Below, one piece after another: positions 15,793-16,440 of a DNA stretch of 16,440 nucleotides. This DNA comes from Alphaproteobacteria bacterium MarineAlpha9_Bin7 (lineage in GTDB: Bacteria; Pseudomonadota; Alphaproteobacteria; UBA7887). The stretch is from assembly GCA_002938115.1 (NCBI GenBank), contig PTKD01000017.1, forward strand, positions 1 through 16,440, read 5' to 3'. Within the stretch, counting starts at the first letter, position 1; each line of letters starts with the position of its first letter. Under the pieces are notes generated by a model, which saw only the letters and a program-made list of their open reading frames with translations, had not been told where the DNA came from and searched no databases. A program made the translations under genes and the position numbers.

Positions 15793-15798
15793 ATAAAT
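15793..15798 (+). promoter_or_regulatory. Candidate -10 box before the DUF6166-like gene
   Basis: TATAAA matches five of six bases of the -10 consensus, about 66 bases upstream of the ATG at 15865. No convincing -35 is seen, so the call is weak. Confidence 0.2.
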
Positions 15799-15850
15799 TA
15801 ACGGTAGATCTTTGAGCATTTTCAGTCGAAGTTAAACTGAGCGGTACGAC

Positions 15851-15855
15851 GGAGG
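15851..15855 (+). promoter_or_regulatory. Ribosome binding site of the DUF6166-like gene
   Basis: GGAGG is a near-perfect Shine-Dalgarno core 9 bases before the ATG at 15865, and decides between that start and the out-of-frame ATG at 15857. Confidence 0.55.
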
Positions 15856-15864
15856 CATGAGGCG

Positions 15865-16230
15865 ATGCGTTGCCTGGATGTGGCAGTCTATCGAGGGAAA
15901 CGAGACCAAAACACGTGTTCGGTAACTGTTGACGGGAAGCCTCTTGATCGACGGCTAGATGTGGTATCGGTTCCAATAGCGGAGTTCGAGTGGGGCTACA
16001 AAGGTGGTGGACCAGGTCGTCTAGCATTCGCCCTTCTGGCTCACTATTTGGGCGACGACAAAAAAGCGCTCATGTCGTACCGATCCTTCCGGGATAACGT
16101 AATTGCAGAATTAAAGGGCGATGAATGGACGTTGACTAGTGCGCACGTAGGATCATCTCTCGCTGCTTCGGTCGAGGTTCCCATGACTTTGAGTGAACTA
16201 TTGGACAAGGTGCGTAAGAGGGAGATGTAA
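15865..16230 (+). CDS. DUF6166-like small protein
   Basis: This 121-residue protein resembles the DUF6166 pattern: an N-terminal strand VYRGKR, a VDGKPLDRRL stretch, then FEWGYKGGGPGRLAFALLAHYLGD, a polar helix with Y-SFRDNVIAEL, and KGDEWTLT. The FEWGY-GG-GP-LA core is the main basis for the call, made from memory. No function is known to me for the family. The protein is soluble, with no signal peptide or membrane helix. The ATG at 15865 follows GGAGG by 9 bases, a strong ribosome site. A competing ATG at 15857 is in another frame and lies too close to GGAGG to be used. It is 108 bases downstream of the prepilin peptidase in the same orientation, with no functional link apparent. Confidence 0.8.
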   Translation: MRCLDVAVYRGKRDQNTCSVTVDGKPLDRRLDVVSVPIAEFEWGYKGGGPGRLAFALLAHYLGDDKKALMSYRSFRDNVIAELKGDEWTLTSAHVGSSLAASVEVPMTLSELLDKVRKREM

Positions 16231-16440
16231 AACATTCTAGATGGATCGGGCGCAGTTCCTGGTGGTCTTGAAAAGATGCTGGCGTTCTCCTATGTCACTG
16301 AAAATACGGGTAATATCGGTGACGTTGAGACGTTTCACCCGATATATTGCTGGCATAAATACACTATTGGGTTGGCAGGTGCTTTTCGGATAGTATCCTC
16401 AGGGACTTGCCTACCGTTGAGGCGCGAAGGTAGGCTAGGA
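16231..16440. other. Gene-poor right end with an inverted repeat
   Basis: No convincing gene is visible in the last 210 bases. A 50-codon ORF at 16241-16393 lacks a ribosome site. GCCTACC (16409-16415) and GGTAGGC (16429-16435) form a 7-bp inverted repeat around 13 bases; there is no T tract before the window ends, so it may be an operator, an RNA stem or chance. Confidence 0.35.

Noticed and set aside
16241..16393. 50-codon plus-strand ORF, faintly like the N-terminus of a TRAP small permease
   Set aside because: No ribosome site, no complete membrane helices, and no alternative frame continues the resemblance, so it is probably chance.

Overview
The window looks like chromosomal DNA of a heterotrophic proteobacterium, most likely an alphaproteobacterium. 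This is inferred from a CpaA-type prepilin peptidase, an SgaA-like class V aminotransferase, several catabolic families (acyl-CoA dehydrogenase, amidase, phytanoyl-CoA dioxygenase) and mid-range GC judged by eye. The species cannot be named from sequence alone. No rRNA, tRNA, CRISPR array, transposase or integrase was found, and the longest gap without a gene is about 210 bases.

Layout: (1) positions 2-1216, plus strand, hold the 3' part of an unrecognised protein that runs in from the left edge. (2) Positions 8262 down to 1305, minus strand, hold a catabolic block in the order amidase, dienelactone hydrolase-family protein, acyl-CoA dehydrogenase, thiolase, and bifunctional enoyl-CoA hydratase/3-hydroxyacyl-CoA dehydrogenase. 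The last three cover every enzymatic step of a beta-oxidation turn after CoA activation. The amidase and hydrolase are tightly coupled, and a perfect hairpin lies between the thiolase and the bifunctional gene. (3) Positions 8386-8874, plus strand, hold a small exported NTF2/SnoaL-like protein that converges on a minus-strand serine-glyoxylate-type aminotransferase (10086 down to 8902). (4) Divergent from the aminotransferase, positions 10281-13396 on the plus strand carry two phytanoyl-CoA dioxygenase-family oxygenases and an Ldh-family NAD(P) 2-hydroxyacid dehydrogenase. (5) Positions 13513-16230, plus strand, are mixed: trehalose-6-phosphate phosphatase (otsB), a Crp/Fnr-family regulator with a forced TTG start, a CpaA-type prepilin peptidase and a DUF6166-like protein. 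The last 210 bases hold no convincing gene.

How the parts may work together: the minus block reads as hydrolysis (amide or ester/lactone) feeding an acid or acyl-CoA into beta-oxidation. The aminotransferase, two Fe(II)/2-oxoglutarate oxygenases and the Ldh-family enzyme could form a second small-molecule route of hydroxylation, oxidation of the hydroxy acid, and transamination. The substrates of both routes are unknown and these links are inference from gene order. No convincing undescribed defence or mobile system was seen. The most useful leads are the oxygenase/aminotransferase/dehydrogenase neighbourhood, the strong hairpins, and start-site corrections supported by a perfect -10 box and in-frame stops.
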